The notes under the pieces: model-generated
Told to the model about the DNA's origin: nothing
What the model saw: the letters and a program-made list of their open reading frames with translations, nothing else
Database searches by the model: none
Made by a program: the position numbers and the translations under genes
Shown: one piece after another, positions 9,307-18,818 of the stretch
Numbering within the stretch: the first letter of the stretch is position 1
Layout: every line of letters starts with the position of its first letter
Source: Endomicrobium sp.
GTDB lineage: Bacteria > Elusimicrobiota > Endomicrobiia > Endomicrobiales > Endomicrobiaceae
Assembly: GCA_031260705.1 (NCBI GenBank)
Contig: JAISLA010000009.1
Location: 1 to 64,000 of the forward strand
Length of the DNA: 64,000 nucleotides
Direction: 5' to 3'

Positions 9307-11148
9307 TCACAGCATTTGCAATGCCTTCTCCGCTATGCTTTCCGGCGTAAAACCGTATTTTTTCCTTAAAAATCTCAAACTTCCGTGCTCTATAAACTTA
9401 TCGGGTAGACCTATGCATTCAACGACAGCTCCGCTGCCGCATAAAAAAGCTTTTACGGTTTCGCCAAACCCGCCTGTCAAAGCATTTTCTTCAACCGTAA
9501 TAAATTTCTTTGTTTTTAAAAGCATTTCTTCTAAGGTATTAATGTCAAGCGGCTTCAAAAATCTCATGTTTACAACAGAAGCATTTACATTTTTCTCTAA
9601 AAGCAAATCTGAGGCTTTTAAACATGTCTCCACATGATTTCCGACTGCAAGAAAACAAATATCGCTTCCTTGTCTTAAAACCGTAGCTTTTCCTATCTGC
9701 AGTATATACGGCGATTTATACAATGCTGCACCTATACCGGCGCCTCTGGGGTATCTTATGGCGCAGGGCTTATTTGAATTTAAAGCCGTTTTAAGCATAT
9801 TCTGCAATTCGTTTTCATCAGACGGAGACATGACAATGAGATTTGGAATATAATTTAAATAGGATAAATCAAAAGCTCCGTGATGAGTTCCGCCGTCTTC
9901 CCCGACAAGGCCCGCTCTGTCTATAGCAAAAACAACCGGAAGATTCTGCAAAGCTACGTCATGTATAACATTGTCAATCGCTCTCTGCATAAAAGTCGAG
10001 TATATTGCGCACACCGGATGCATACCGCCAGCCGCCATTGCAGCTGCAAAAGTTACAGCATGTCCTTCGGCAATACCGACATCAAAATATCTGTCGGGAA
10101 ATTTTTCAGCAAATTTATCAAGACCGGTCCCTTCAGGCATAGCTGCCGTTACTGCGACTATTTTATCATCAGATTGAGCTAATTCTATGAGAGTATCAGA
10201 AAAAACCTTTGTATAAGTAACAACTTCGCCTTTTGCGATTCTGCCGCTTTTAATATCAAATTTTCCAACGCTGTGAAATTTTACGGGATTTTCCTCAGCC
10301 GGGGCATACCCTTTTCCCTTTTTTGTAATAACGTGCAGCAGTACAGGGTTTTTTATATCTTTCAGGTTTTCAAGAATCACGGTCAGATTGTTTATGTTAT
10401 GCCCCTGCACGGGACCTATATACGTAAAACCCATTTCTTCAAAAAGCATGCCGGGGAAAAGCATAACTTTTACCCTTTTTATAAATTTTCCAAACGGCGA
10501 CCCAAAACCGTGAAACCTGCTTACGGTCTTCATAACTTTTTCTTCAAATTTCCACGCCATGCCCGCAGTTAAAAGCTTTGCAAGATATCCGGCGACAGCG
10601 CCGACTTTCTGCGAAATAAACATTTCATTATCATTTAATATAACGAGCATATTTTTTTTTAAATGTCCCGCGTTCTGTAAACCTTCAAAAGCAAGTCCGC
10701 CCGTCATAGAACCATCGCCTATAACAGCAACTATTTTATAATCTTCATTTTTTAAATCTCTCGCGGCGGCAAACCCTAATGCTGCTGAAATTGAAGTTGA
10801 AGAATGTCCTGCGCTGAAAGCATCGTATTCTGATTCAGATCTTTTCGGAAAACCGCTTAAACCGCCATGTGTTCTTATAGTTTTGAATTTATTTTTTCTT
10901 CCGGTAAGAATTTTATGTGCATAAGACTGATGCCCTACATCCCAGATTATTTTATCATAAGGAGAATCAAATACGTAATGGATTGCAATGGACAGATCAA
11001 CAACTCCGAGACTTGAGGCTAAATGTCCGCCATTTTCTGAGACTGTATTTATTATTTCTTCTCTTATTTCTTTTGCAAGATCGCCGAGATTTCCTTTTTT
11101 TAATTTCTTTAAATCCTGAGGATTGTTTATACCGCCTAATACTTTCAA
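9307..11148 (-). CDS. dxs: 1-deoxy-D-xylulose-5-phosphate synthase
   Basis: First enzyme of the MEP isoprenoid pathway: pyruvate + glyceraldehyde 3-phosphate to DXP, with thiamine diphosphate. 613 residues, typical length. It has the DXS N-terminal block IWDVGHQSYAHKILTGR, the TPP-binding motif GDGSMTGG ending in LNDNEMFIS, and the transketolase-like C-terminal domains with GIAEGHAVTFAAAMA and DRAGLVGEDGGTHHG. It sits between ispA and the tlyA pseudogene in an xseA-xseB-ispA-dxs-tlyA order common in bacteria. It supplies the precursors used by IspA. Confidence 0.98.
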   Translation of the reverse strand: MKVLGGINNPQDLKKLKKGNLGDLAKEIREEIINTVSENGGHLASSLGVVDLSIAIHYVFDSPYDKIIWDVGHQSYAHKILTGRKNKFKTIRTHGGLSGFPKRSESEYDAFSAGHSSTSISAALGFAAARDLKNEDYKIVAVIGDGSMTGGLAFEGLQNAGHLKKNMLVILNDNEMFISQKVGAVAGYLAKLLTAGMAWKFEEKVMKTVSRFHGFGSPFGKFIKRVKVMLFPGMLFEEMGFTYIGPVQGHNINNLTVILENLKDIKNPVLLHVITKKGKGYAPAEENPVKFHSVGKFDIKSGRIAKGEVVTYTKVFSDTLIELAQSDDKIVAVTAAMPEGTGLDKFAEKFPDRYFDVGIAEGHAVTFAAAMAAGGMHPVCAIYSTFMQRAIDNVIHDVALQNLPVVFAIDRAGLVGEDGGTHHGAFDLSYLNYIPNLIVMSPSDENELQNMLKTALNSNKPCAIRYPRGAGIGAALYKSPYILQIGKATVLRQGSDICFLAVGNHVETCLKASDLLLEKNVNASVVNMRFLKPLDINTLEEMLLKTKKFITVEENALTGGFGETVKAFLCGSGAVVECIGLPDKFIEHGSLRFLRKKYGFTPESIAEKALQML

Positions 11149-11381
11149 CTATTACTCCAATTAGTTATCCTAAAACAAACTCTGTTTAGAAATCTTGCAA
11201 CTTTGTCCGCAACAGTGTTCTTCCTGCTTATACTTGTTGAAATCTTTTGCGTCTGAAATCATTCTTTTTTTTGCTCAAAGACTGCGGCTTTTATTAAAGG
11301 CAGATTTTCAATGCTTTTTAAACAATTAAACAGTTTTACTGACAAAAATCTTTTTATAAGTTCGTCCGCAACAACGACAAC

Positions 11382-12275
11382 CTAATATGTTCTGCCTGCT
11401 ATATAATCCGCAAGGTAAACAAATATTTCTGATTTATTCCCAAATACCACCACTGCCTTTTTTGCTTTCTTGATATGTTCGTATGCTTTCTTTTCTGCTT
11501 CCCGTTTTCCATATAAGGAAAGAACCGTAAGTTTATCGTTTTCTACATCACTGCCTTCTTTACCCAACAGTTTTTTATCAGCATATACATCTAAAATATC
11601 ATCAACTATCTGAAAAGCTATGCCCGCATTTTTACCATAAACTTCAAGCGCTTTTAAACCTTCTTTATCTGCGTCGGCTAAAACTGCACCTATTTTCAAG
11701 CTTGCGACTATTAAATCCGCCGTTTTTTGGATTTGTATAAATTTTAATTTTTTCCCCAACAGAATTTTATTTTTTCCGCTCCACCTTCCGGTTTCAAGAG
11801 TATCTTCAATCTGTCCTGCAATCATCCCTTTATAACCGCCGTAATACGCAAGAATTCTTACAGTCTCATTTATATTTCTTTCGCTGCTTTTTGATTTTGT
11901 TATAAGATTAAAAGATTCCGTAAGAAGAGCATCACCGCACAAAATAGCTGCAGCTTCGCCAAATTTCTTATGATTTGTGGGCATTCCTCTGCGCAAATCG
12001 TCATTATCCATCGCAGGCAAATCGTCATGTATCAAAGAATAAGTATGCAGATATTCAACGGCACAGGCAGCTGGAATTACGTTCTCCGCTTTTACGCCAA
12101 AAAGTTCAGCCGCCAAAATAACCAATGTGGGACGAAGTCTTTTGCCGCCGGCCAAAACGCTATAACGCATACCTTGAGAAACAACGGAATTATCCTTAGG
12201 CAGAAAATTTTTTAACGCTAAATTTATATATTCCGCTTTCTGTAAAATATATTTTTTAAAATCAACGACTTTCAT
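11382..12275 (-). CDS. ispA: Polyprenyl synthetase (farnesyl/geranylgeranyl diphosphate synthase)
   Basis: Condenses IPP with allylic diphosphates to make C15-C20 prenyl diphosphates. 297 residues. The first Asp-rich motif is in HTYSLIHDDLPAMDNDDLRRG near residues 79-97, and the second is DDILD in FQIVDDILDVYADKKLLGK near 212. It starts 8 bases after xseB and belongs to the xseA-xseB-ispA unit. The 233-bp gap on to dxs holds a 42-codon open stretch continuing in frame past the ispA stop (11381-11256), with no recognised homology. Product chain length cannot be set from motifs alone. Confidence 0.94.
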   Translation of the reverse strand: MKVVDFKKYILQKAEYINLALKNFLPKDNSVVSQGMRYSVLAGGKRLRPTLVILAAELFGVKAENVIPAACAVEYLHTYSLIHDDLPAMDNDDLRRGMPTNHKKFGEAAAILCGDALLTESFNLITKSKSSERNINETVRILAYYGGYKGMIAGQIEDTLETGRWSGKNKILLGKKLKFIQIQKTADLIVASLKIGAVLADADKEGLKALEVYGKNAGIAFQIVDDILDVYADKKLLGKEGSDVENDKLTVLSLYGKREAEKKAYEHIKKAKKAVVVFGNKSEIFVYLADYIAGRTY

Positions 12276-12282
12276 TAAAATT

Positions 12283-12498
12283 TTACTCCTTAAAAGGCTC
12301 TGTTTTTCCCGAAGAAGTTATAATTTCAACTTTTTTCTTTGTCTCATTTAATTTTGCCAAACAAGATTTTACAAGTTCAGCCCCCTCTGTAAACAAAGCC
12401 AGAGCTTTATCCAAATCAGGGTCGGCATTTTCTATTTCAGAAACTATTTCTTCAAGTCTTTTAAGAGATTTCTCAAAATTTAACTGTTTTTTACTCAC
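12283..12498 (-). CDS. xseB: Exodeoxyribonuclease VII small subunit
   Basis: 71-residue helical protein with the XseB signature: LNFEKSLKRLEEIVSEIE, then DLDKALALFTEGAELVK and a C-terminal charged helix. It binds XseA in multiple copies to form the ssDNA exonuclease VII. It overlaps the xseA 3' end by 8 bases (coupled translation) and is followed at once by ispA. Confidence 0.95.
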   Translation of the reverse strand: MSKKQLNFEKSLKRLEEIVSEIENADPDLDKALALFTEGAELVKSCLAKLNETKKKVEIITSSGKTEPFKE

Positions 12499-13729
12499 AG
12501 CTTTTCACCTGTGCGTTTAAACTGCCTGACGCAAACTTTATACTAATATCATCGCCGTCATTAACGTTTTTTGAATCTTTAATAATTTCATTATTGCTGT
12601 CAAAGCAAATGGAAAAACCTCTTTTCAAAACAGACAGCGGAGACACAATATCCAATCTGCGCGAAACGTTTTTTAAATTTTCAGATTTTGATTCAAACAA
12701 TCTACCGATATTTTTTAAAAGACAGCTATCCAGTTCGTCCAAATAAGATATTTTATCTTCATATATCAGATGCGGCTTTGTCAACGCTCTTGATGAGATC
12801 AGCCTGTCAAGTTCTGCGCTACGATCGCCCAATATAAAATTTATTGCCCCGCTAAGAGATTCTCTTAAAAGTTCTATGCGTTTTTTAATATCATTTCTGC
12901 TTCTTAAAACCATTTCGGCCGCTGCAGATGGCGTCGGAGCCCTCATATCTGCAACGAAGTCTGCTATAGTAAAATCAACTTCATGCCCTACACACGACAC
13001 TACCGGTATTTCTGAAACAAAAATTGCTCTTGCCACAGACTCCGTATTGAAAGCCCACAAATCTTCCGCCGAACCGCCGCCTCTGCCTACAAGTAAAACA
13101 TCCAAATCTTTATGACGGGAATTTAAATATTCTATCGCCTGCGGAATTTCTTTTTCGGCTTCGTTTCCCTGAACTCTCACAGGACATATTAAAATTTCAA
13201 TGTTTGCGTTTAAGCTATCTATTATTTTTAAAATATCGCGCAGTGCGGCACCATCTTGCGAAGTAACAATTCCTATTCTGTTTACAATATCCGGTATCGG
13301 TTTTTTTGCGCTTTTGTCAAAAAATCCTTCCGCTTTCAATTTTCCCTTTAATTTCTCATACGCTTCATACAGCTCGCCTCTACCATACCGTTCTATACGG
13401 TTTACAATTACCTGATAATCACCGCGTTTGGGATAAGAACTCACTCTGCCGTAAACCAAAACTTTCATTCCGTCTTCAGGTGAAAAACTTAAACTTATAC
13501 TTGCGCTTTGAAATATCACCGCTCTTATCTGCGCATTTTTATCTCTGATATTGAAATATATATGCCCGGAATTATAGAGTTTAAAATTTGAAATTTCTCC
13601 CCTTATCCATACGGCGGGATAAGAATCTTCAAGAATAAGTTTTATCTCGTCGCTTATCTGCGTAACAGTATATATAAGCCGTCTATCACCGCTGTCGCCA
13701 CCGCAATTAAATTCTAAATCCTCAGACAT
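12491..13729 (-). CDS. xseA: Exodeoxyribonuclease VII large subunit
   Basis: 412-residue catalytic subunit. It has an N-terminal OB-fold (VWIRGEISNFKLYNSGHIYF at about 40-59), the catalytic domain with IGIVTSQDGAALRDI, DVLLVGRGGGSAEDLWAFN and VVSCVGHEVDFTIADFVAD, and a C-terminal coiled coil. It is slightly shorter than the E. coli enzyme. It probably starts the xseA-xseB-ispA-dxs transcript; no promoter was identified in the 474-bp gap upstream. Confidence 0.97.
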   Translation of the reverse strand: MSEDLEFNCGGDSGDRRLIYTVTQISDEIKLILEDSYPAVWIRGEISNFKLYNSGHIYFNIRDKNAQIRAVIFQSASISLSFSPEDGMKVLVYGRVSSYPKRGDYQVIVNRIERYGRGELYEAYEKLKGKLKAEGFFDKSAKKPIPDIVNRIGIVTSQDGAALRDILKIIDSLNANIEILICPVRVQGNEAEKEIPQAIEYLNSRHKDLDVLLVGRGGGSAEDLWAFNTESVARAIFVSEIPVVSCVGHEVDFTIADFVADMRAPTPSAAAEMVLRSRNDIKKRIELLRESLSGAINFILGDRSAELDRLISSRALTKPHLIYEDKISYLDELDSCLLKNIGRLFESKSENLKNVSRRLDIVSPLSVLKRGFSICFDSNNEIIKDSKNVNDGDDISIKFASGSLNAQVKSCE

Positions 13730-13985
13730 TTACGTATCCTTAAAAATGAAATAAGAATTAAGAAGAACTGAAGTTTTCTTATAACTTTTCTCAAACGTCA
13801 AATCGTTTGCAGTATCAAACTTTCTAAACAGATAAGCTGCCGTCCGCATTTTGTACAACAGCCACTCATCGTTTGTTTTTATTTTCCTAATTTAGAGATT
13901 TGTTTCAGCTTAAACTTTTCTAGGAACACAGCCTGCCAAGTATCTGAACTCTCTGTATAAACTTATAAAGATTGTTAATATCAAA
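13730..13985. other. Gene-free spacer upstream of xseA
   Basis: The half of the rny-xseA gap nearer xseA. All frames are broken by stops; no promoter, hairpin or protein fragment was recognised. Confidence 0.4.
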
Positions 13986-14203
13986 ACTGCAAAACCCACT
14001 TTTTCATCACAAAAATCTAAGTGAGCAATCGCTATCTCTGCTTTTACTCTCCGACTTTCCCTATATTCCGCTTGGAATACTTCAACCGTCTAAAACACTG
14101 CTTTTCTTCTCCGTACAATTTGTCCTCTACGCTAAAACCGACATCTGCCGCACAGGTTATATAAACTCTGTCGTTATAACTTAAAAGGCACAAAGCAAAA
14201 AAT
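13986..14203 (-). pseudogene. Possible C-terminal remnant of a YmdB-type metallophosphoesterase
   Basis: Directly downstream of rny the minus strand has open stretches that look once-coding. One reads VYIT-AADVGFSVEDKLYG-EEKQ, resembling the conserved YITDVG...DSVLGVEK block near the C-terminus of TIGR00282/YmdB phosphodiesterases. A frame-shifted continuation reads VKAEIAIAHLDF. YmdB is commonly encoded just after rny, so the position fits. The match is by eye and short; the N-terminal two thirds and all catalytic residues are absent, so any remnant would be non-functional. Confidence 0.35.
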
Positions 14204-15760
14204 TTACTTTGCTATTTCCTGCACTCTTGTTTCGCGAACAACAGTAATCTTAATTTGTCCCGGATATTCCAGTTCCTGTTCAACTTTCTTAGCTATATCG
14301 CGCGCTAAAATTTGTGTTTGATTATCGTCAATTTTTTCGGGTTCTACAAGTATTCTTACTTCTCTTCCGGCCTGCATTGCATAAGCCATTGAAACGCCGC
14401 GAAATTCTTTTACTACTTTTTCAAGTTTCTCAAGACGTTTAAGATAGCGTTCCACCGACTCTTTTCTTGCACCGGGTCTTGCCGCTGAAATCGCGTCTGC
14501 CGTTGCTACAACAAAAGCTTCGGGACTTGACGGAACTTCAAAACCTTCATGGTGCGCTAAAATTGCATTTACTATTTTAGGAGATTCGCCGGATTTTTTA
14601 GCTATATCGGCGGAAATTTGATGATGAGTTCCCTCAACTTCATGATCAACGGCTTTGCCTATATCGTGCAGCAACGCTGCTTTTTTACAAAACATTACGT
14701 CAAGTCCCAGCTCGCCCGCTATAGCGCCTGCAAGCCATGTAACTTCCAATGTGTGCTGAAGCTGGTTTTGTCCATAAGAAGTTCTGTATTTTAATTTTCC
14801 TAGCAATTTAATAATTTCAAGATTGGAACAGGGAATTCCCGCCTCGATTGCAGCTTGTTCTCCGGTTTCTTTAAGGTGCTGTTCCATATCTTTCTTTACT
14901 TTTTCGACAACTTCCTCAATTCTTGCAGGATGAATTCTGCCGTCGGCAATCAATTTCTCCAAAGCAATCTTTGCTACTTGCCTTCTTACGCCATCAAAAG
15001 CTGAAACAGTTATCGCTTCTGGAGTATCGTCAACTATCAAATCAACGCCTGTCGCCTGTTCAAATGCTTTGATATTTCTACCCTCTCTTCCTATAATTCT
15101 GCCCTTTATCTCGTCATTTGAAATTTGAACCGTAGAAGTAGTGATATCCGACGTATGGTCTACGGCTACACGCTGTATTGCAATAGAAAGAATCTCTTTT
15201 GATTTTTTATCAGCGTTTTCGCGCGTTTCCTGTTCAAGTCTCTGCAATAAAACTGCGGCGCTTTGTTTTGCATCCTCTTTCATTTCGTCTATAAGAATTT
15301 TCTTTGCCTCTTCTCTTGTTATTCCTGAAATTTTTTCAAGAATTTTTTTCTGTTCTTCTTTTATCTTATCAATTTCTGAAAATTTTACAGAAACCAGATG
15401 CTCTTTTGAGGAAAAATCTTTTTCTCTCTTGCTTAAATCCTTTTCTTTCTTGTCGACTGTATCCATTTTGCGATATAAATTTTCCTCGCGCTGATTAAGC
15501 CTGTTTTCCATATTCTGGATAGACTGTCTTCTCTCTTTTATCTTATGTTCAAACTCTTTTCTCTCTCTGTCAACCACTAAGCTCGCATCTAAAAGAATTT
15601 CTTTTGACTTTGTTTCCGATATCATTCTCGCTTCTTCCATAATTTTTTTTGAAGTCTGTTCTGCCGATTTAAGATTTAATCTTGCATAAATAAGACGTAA
15701 AATATATCCTGCAGCTGAAGCTGCAAAAGCGGTTATAACAAGCACTATAATGTTTTTCAT
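14204..15760 (-). CDS. rny: Ribonuclease Y
   Basis: Membrane-anchored endoribonuclease that initiates mRNA decay. About 518 residues from the ATG at 15760, chosen because GAGGAG precedes it by about 7 bases; the open frame extends 24 codons further without support. Order: N-terminal membrane helix ([18 protein letters not shown]), a long charged coiled coil (about 30-200), a KH domain with [13 protein letters not shown], then an HD domain with [13 protein letters not shown]. It begins 10 bases after the 5-formyl-THF cyclo-ligase gene. Confidence 0.97.
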   Translation of the reverse strand: MKNIIVLVITAFAASAAGYILRLIYARLNLKSAEQTSKKIMEEARMISETKSKEILLDASLVVDRERKEFEHKIKERRQSIQNMENRLNQREENLYRKMDTVDKKEKDLSKREKDFSSKEHLVSVKFSEIDKIKEEQKKILEKISGITREEAKKILIDEMKEDAKQSAAVLLQRLEQETRENADKKSKEILSIAIQRVAVDHTSDITTSTVQISNDEIKGRIIGREGRNIKAFEQATGVDLIVDDTPEAITVSAFDGVRRQVAKIALEKLIADGRIHPARIEEVVEKVKKDMEQHLKETGEQAAIEAGIPCSNLEIIKLLGKLKYRTSYGQNQLQHTLEVTWLAGAIAGELGLDVMFCKKAALLHDIGKAVDHEVEGTHHQISADIAKKSGESPKIVNAILAHHEGFEVPSSPEAFVVATADAISAARPGARKESVERYLKRLEKLEKVVKEFRGVSMAYAMQAGREVRILVEPEKIDDNQTQILARDIAKKVEQELEYPGQIKITVVRETRVQEIAK

Positions 15761-15770
15761 TATCCGCTCC

Positions 15771-16364
15771 TCAATTTTCCTTAATTTGTATGACTCTTTT
15801 TTCAGTAATAATAATACCAACTGGCATATCATATTTTCCTATCGGAAGTTGTTTCGTAACTTGAAAATCATAAGCAAGCCCTACGGTTTTTTCAAACGGC
15901 ACACTTTTAAGCCATCTGTCATAGCAGCCTTTGCCGTAACCTGTCCTGTATCCTTTGATATCAAAAGCAAGTCCCGGAACAAAAACCAAATCGATATTGT
16001 CTTTTTCTACTATATTGTCGGAATTTATCTCAGGCTGCCTTATGCCGCAAGCAGACAGATAGGCATCTTCAAGCCTTGAAATCTTTACGGCGTACATCTC
16101 TCCATTTCTAAAATTTTTTATTGACGGAACAACAACGCTCTTTCCATTGCCCAAAGCGGAATTTATCATAAAATCAGTAAGAACTTCAGAACCGCAAGAT
16201 AAATAAAACATCACAGTTTTCGTTTTTTCGTATGCAGAAAGTTTTTTAATTCCGGCAAAAATACCAGCGCTGCAGACTGCTGCCGAATCCGAATCCATTC
16301 TGTTTCTTAAAGCCAAAAACTCATGCCTTATTTTTCTTTTTTCTGATTCCAAGCAACCACTCAT
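15771..16364 (-). CDS. 5-formyltetrahydrofolate cyclo-ligase
   Basis: Converts 5-formyl-THF to 5,10-methenyl-THF with ATP. 197 residues from the ATG at 16364, which has GAGGAGA about 7 bases upstream; a longer reading from 16511 lies inside rarA and is rejected. The C-terminal signature [11 protein letters not shown] is at about 143-153, preceded by [11 protein letters not shown]. The N-terminal basic helix [17 protein letters not shown] is also typical. It overlaps rarA by 44 bases. In proteobacteria this gene (ygfA) sits by zapA and 6S RNA; here zapA is only 1.4 kb away. Confidence 0.93.
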   Translation of the reverse strand: MSGCLESEKRKIRHEFLALRNRMDSDSAAVCSAGIFAGIKKLSAYEKTKTVMFYLSCGSEVLTDFMINSALGNGKSVVVPSIKNFRNGEMYAVKISRLEDAYLSACGIRQPEINSDNIVEKDNIDLVFVPGLAFDIKGYRTGYGKGCYDRWLKSVPFEKTVGLAYDFQVTKQLPIGKYDMPVGIIITEKRVIQIKEN

Positions 16365-17640
16365 GAATTTTCTCCTCACAGCCTTCTTTTGTAGGTACAT
16401 AAAATTCCACAGGATCAGTCCAATATTCCTGCTGCGTATAATGTCCTTCAAAATCATGCGGATATTTGTATCCCCACCCATGCCCCAGCTTTTCGCCATC
16501 AAGATTTGCATCTTTTAAATGATTGGGAACATTTCTGGCTTTACCCTTTTTAACTTCCGACAAAGCTTGTTCAACAGCCATATAAGAAGCGTTTGACTTC
16601 GGAGCGCAAGCTACGTAAATAGCCGCCTGAGCTAAAATTATCCTCGCTTCAGGCATGCCGACAAATTGAACCGCATTAAGCGCAGAAACCGCAAGCGTTA
16701 AAGCCCCGGGATCTGCCATACCGACATCTTCAGAGGCACAGATTATTATTCTTCTTGCAATAAAACGGGGATCTTCTCCGGCTACAAGCATTTTTGCCAT
16801 CCAGTAAACAGCCGCATCGGGATCTGTTCCCCGCATTGATTTAATGAATGCAGAAATATGATCATAATGAGCGTCTCCTGAATGATTGTATAAAACTGCT
16901 CTTTTCTGCATTGATTCCTGAGCCACGCCAATATCAAAAATTCTTATACCTTTTCCGTCAACTTCTGTGGAAAGAACACCTATTTCAAGAGCATTAAGAA
17001 GTTTTCTGGCATCGCCACACGCATTTGCAAGCAAATGTTCTCTTGCTTCTTCTGACATTTTAACTTTGTAGCTTCCAAGTCCGTTTTCTTTATTTTTTAA
17101 AGCCGATTTCATAACATATAAAAGCGCTTTTTTCGACAAAGGTTGAAATTCAAAAACCGTACTTCTTGAAATAATGGCAGCATTGATATAAAAAAAAGGA
17201 TTTTCCGTTGTTATGCCGATTAACGTTACTATTCCTCTTTCAACATCTGGAAGCAACGCATCCTGTTGCGAACGGTTGAAATGATGAATTTCGTCAAGCA
17301 TAAGAATAGTTTTCCTGTCTGACATCTCTGTTCTTGCTTTTGCAGCCTCTATTATTTTTCTTATATCGGCTATGCCGGTCGTTACTGCGTTTGCTTCTTC
17401 AAAGTATGCTTTCGTTTTTGAAGCAATAATTCTTGCCAATGCACTTTTACCCGTTCCAGGTGGACCGAAAAAAATTACAGAACCAAGATTATCTGCTTCT
17501 ATTAAACGACGCAAAAGCTTACCGTCTCCCACAATATTGTCTTGTCCCGCAAATTCTTCAAAACTACTAGGCGTCATCCTTGCCGCTAGGGGTTTATTCT
17601 TTCGATTTGCAGCATTTTCAAGGAAATTTGTCTGTTTCAT
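16321..17640 (-). CDS. rarA: Replication-associated recombination protein A (AAA+ ATPase)
   Basis: RarA/MgsA clamp-loader-like ATPase acting at stalled forks. 439 residues, full length. Walker A is GPPGTGKSALA at about 59-69. Walker B is MLDEIHHFNRSQQDALLP near 110, with sensor 1 in GITTENPFF. The C-terminal tetramerisation region has the family hallmarks SAFIKSMRGTDPDAAVYWM and HPHD-like YPHDFEGHYTQQEY. N-terminal PLAARMTPSSFEEFAGQ is also typical. It lies 54 bases after the long hairpin that follows zapA. Confidence 0.96.
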   Translation of the reverse strand: MKQTNFLENAANRKNKPLAARMTPSSFEEFAGQDNIVGDGKLLRRLIEADNLGSVIFFGPPGTGKSALARIIASKTKAYFEEANAVTTGIADIRKIIEAAKARTEMSDRKTILMLDEIHHFNRSQQDALLPDVERGIVTLIGITTENPFFYINAAIISRSTVFEFQPLSKKALLYVMKSALKNKENGLGSYKVKMSEEAREHLLANACGDARKLLNALEIGVLSTEVDGKGIRIFDIGVAQESMQKRAVLYNHSGDAHYDHISAFIKSMRGTDPDAAVYWMAKMLVAGEDPRFIARRIIICASEDVGMADPGALTLAVSALNAVQFVGMPEARIILAQAAIYVACAPKSNASYMAVEQALSEVKKGKARNVPNHLKDANLDGEKLGHGWGYKYPHDFEGHYTQQEYWTDPVEFYVPTKEGCEEKIHEWLLGIRKKKNKA

Positions 17641-17693
17641 TGCTGCCGCCGTTACTTTCTGTCGTTAATTTTAATCCCATCTCCAACTCTAAA

Positions 17694-17793
17694 TAAAAAA
17701 GCTGTAATGCTGCAAATTTTAATTAATTTAAACATCTTTTTCCAAACGCGTCGCTCTTAGAAATAAATTGATTAAAACTCTACAGCACTACAG
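17694..17793 (-). terminator. Long imperfect hairpin plus U-run downstream of zapA
   Basis: On the minus strand, CTGTAGTGCTG (17793-17783) pairs with CAGCATTACAG (17712-17702). Inside it, a further 16-nt AT-rich stem (AGTTTTAATCAATTTA with TAAATTAATTAAAATT) pairs with one mismatch and one wobble. A 33-nt loop caps it, and TTTTTTATTT follows. It begins 19 bases after the zapA stop. The simplest reading is an intrinsic terminator for zapB-zapA. The rod shape and the zapA to cyclo-ligase neighbourhood recall 6S RNA, but at about 92 nt it is too short for that. Confidence 0.6.
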
Positions 17794-17811
17794 ATTAAGT
17801 TTAAAAATATT

Positions 17812-18102
17812 TCAATTTATATAATCAGCTTCATCTAACTGCCTAATAAATTCTTTGATTTTATTCTCATAACTATTCGAAATACTTTCCTGCAAACATT
17901 TTAATTTAAGCAGTTCTGCTGCAATTTTTACAGCCGTCAAAGCCGCTATTTTCTGCGTGTCAGCAATATTAGCATTTTCTCTTTTTACTTCCAGCCACTG
18001 CTCATTCACAAAATTCACTATTCTGTTAAAACTCAATTCATCTATATTGTCTATATTTAGATCTATATCTCTTCCCATAATTCTCTCACGGGTAACTGTC
18101 AT
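17812..18102 (-). CDS. zapA: Cell division protein ZapA
   Basis: 96 residues with the ZapA layout. An N-terminal beta region carries an IMGRDIDLNID strand, then a long amphipathic helix runs from about residue 25 to the end with NEQWLEVKRENANIADTQKIAALTAVKIAAELL. ZapA bundles FtsZ filaments at the septum. It starts 2 bases after the upstream coiled-coil gene, so the two are co-transcribed and coupled. zapA homologs are hard to separate from other short helical proteins by eye, but the IADTQKIAALTAVKIAAEL pattern is characteristic. Confidence 0.8.
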   Translation of the reverse strand: MTVTRERIMGRDIDLNIDNIDELSFNRIVNFVNEQWLEVKRENANIADTQKIAALTAVKIAAELLKLKCLQESISNSYENKIKEFIRQLDEADYIN

Positions 18103-18104
18103 AA

Positions 18105-18335
18105 TTACGAAACCTTTGCCGTATCAATTTTTTTTATAATTCTTTCAATTTTAGCAGCGGCTTCTTCAGTATTTTTTCTCAACGACACATATTCACCCGC
18201 CTGTTTCCTGCCACGTTCGCTCTCTTTTCTTAAATATTCCACTTCCAGTCTAAGTTTGAGGTTCTCATCGGTAAGTCTTCTTAATCTCTCTGCCGCTTTT
18301 TTAACTTTTACAGCTAAAATTTCAATATTTTCCAT
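18105..18335 (-). CDS. ZapB-like coiled-coil protein
   Basis: 76 residues, almost all predicted coiled coil: heptads with many Glu, Lys and Leu (AERLRRLTDENLKLRLEVEY), ending in a second amphipathic helix. Size and shape match ZapB-type division proteins that partner ZapA. The ATG at 18335 fits the family start (MEN-IEIL). No Shine-Dalgarno precedes it, because a near-consensus promoter ends only 6 bases before the ATG, so the mRNA would be leaderless. Assignment to ZapB rests on form and linkage to zapA. Confidence 0.6.
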   Translation of the reverse strand: MENIEILAVKVKKAAERLRRLTDENLKLRLEVEYLRKESERGRKQAGEYVSLRKNTEEAAAKIERIIKKIDTAKVS

Positions 18336-18341
18336 ATCAAC

Positions 18342-18370
18342 ATTTTATAACTTGCCCCTAGAATTGTCAA
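18342..18370 (-). promoter_or_regulatory. Sigma-70 type promoter for zapB-zapA
   Basis: -35 TTGACA (18370-18365), 17-bp spacer, -10 TAAAAT (18347-18342). The start codon ATG begins 7 bases after the last base of the -10, just where transcription should start. Confidence 0.75.
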
Positions 18371-18789
18371 TGAATATTGTTCAGGTAAGGTACAGTAATA
18401 TAAAAAATAGTAATTTTACTAGTTTTCAATAAAATACCTAATAATAGAAGAACAGGATTTTATGAATAATATGATAATCTCTTATCAATATTTATATATG
18501 TTATTGAAAACATCCAACTTTGCGTTCAGCCAACAAGTAGAGATATTCTTACCAAAGAGCAAATTAAAAACGTCTGTGAAACATGCACCATCCGACAATA
18601 AAAGTGAAAAGAAGAAATATGCAACAGCTACTTGATATGAAACGTTCAATCTTAAGACAGGTGGCATCGTTTATTAGAAGGCTTTTTATTTGCATCTTTT
18701 TCTGCTGTCTTTTTTTTCCTTAGTATTTTACTTTCAGCTTTTTCGCATATTCGTTTTAATCCATCCATGCGGTATACCAGTCATATTAA

Positions 18790-18818
18790 TTGACAACAAG
18801 TTGAAAATACTATAAAAT
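18790..18818 (+). promoter_or_regulatory. Strong plus-strand promoter in the gap before ackA
   Basis: TTGACA (18790-18795), 17-bp spacer, TAAAAT (18813-18818). Expected start near 18825. It faces ackA, about 830 bases away, with no intact gene between, so it may drive a long ackA leader, a small RNA or a dead gene. Confidence 0.6.

Noticed and set aside
13972-14184. 70-codon plus-strand ORF in the rny-xseA gap
   Set aside because: Low-complexity Leu/Ser text opposite the possible ymdB remnant; no ribosome site.
17641-17811. 6S RNA between zapA and rarA
   Set aside because: Position is suggestive, but the structure is only about 92 nt and lacks the typical large central bubble; kept as a terminator with a note.
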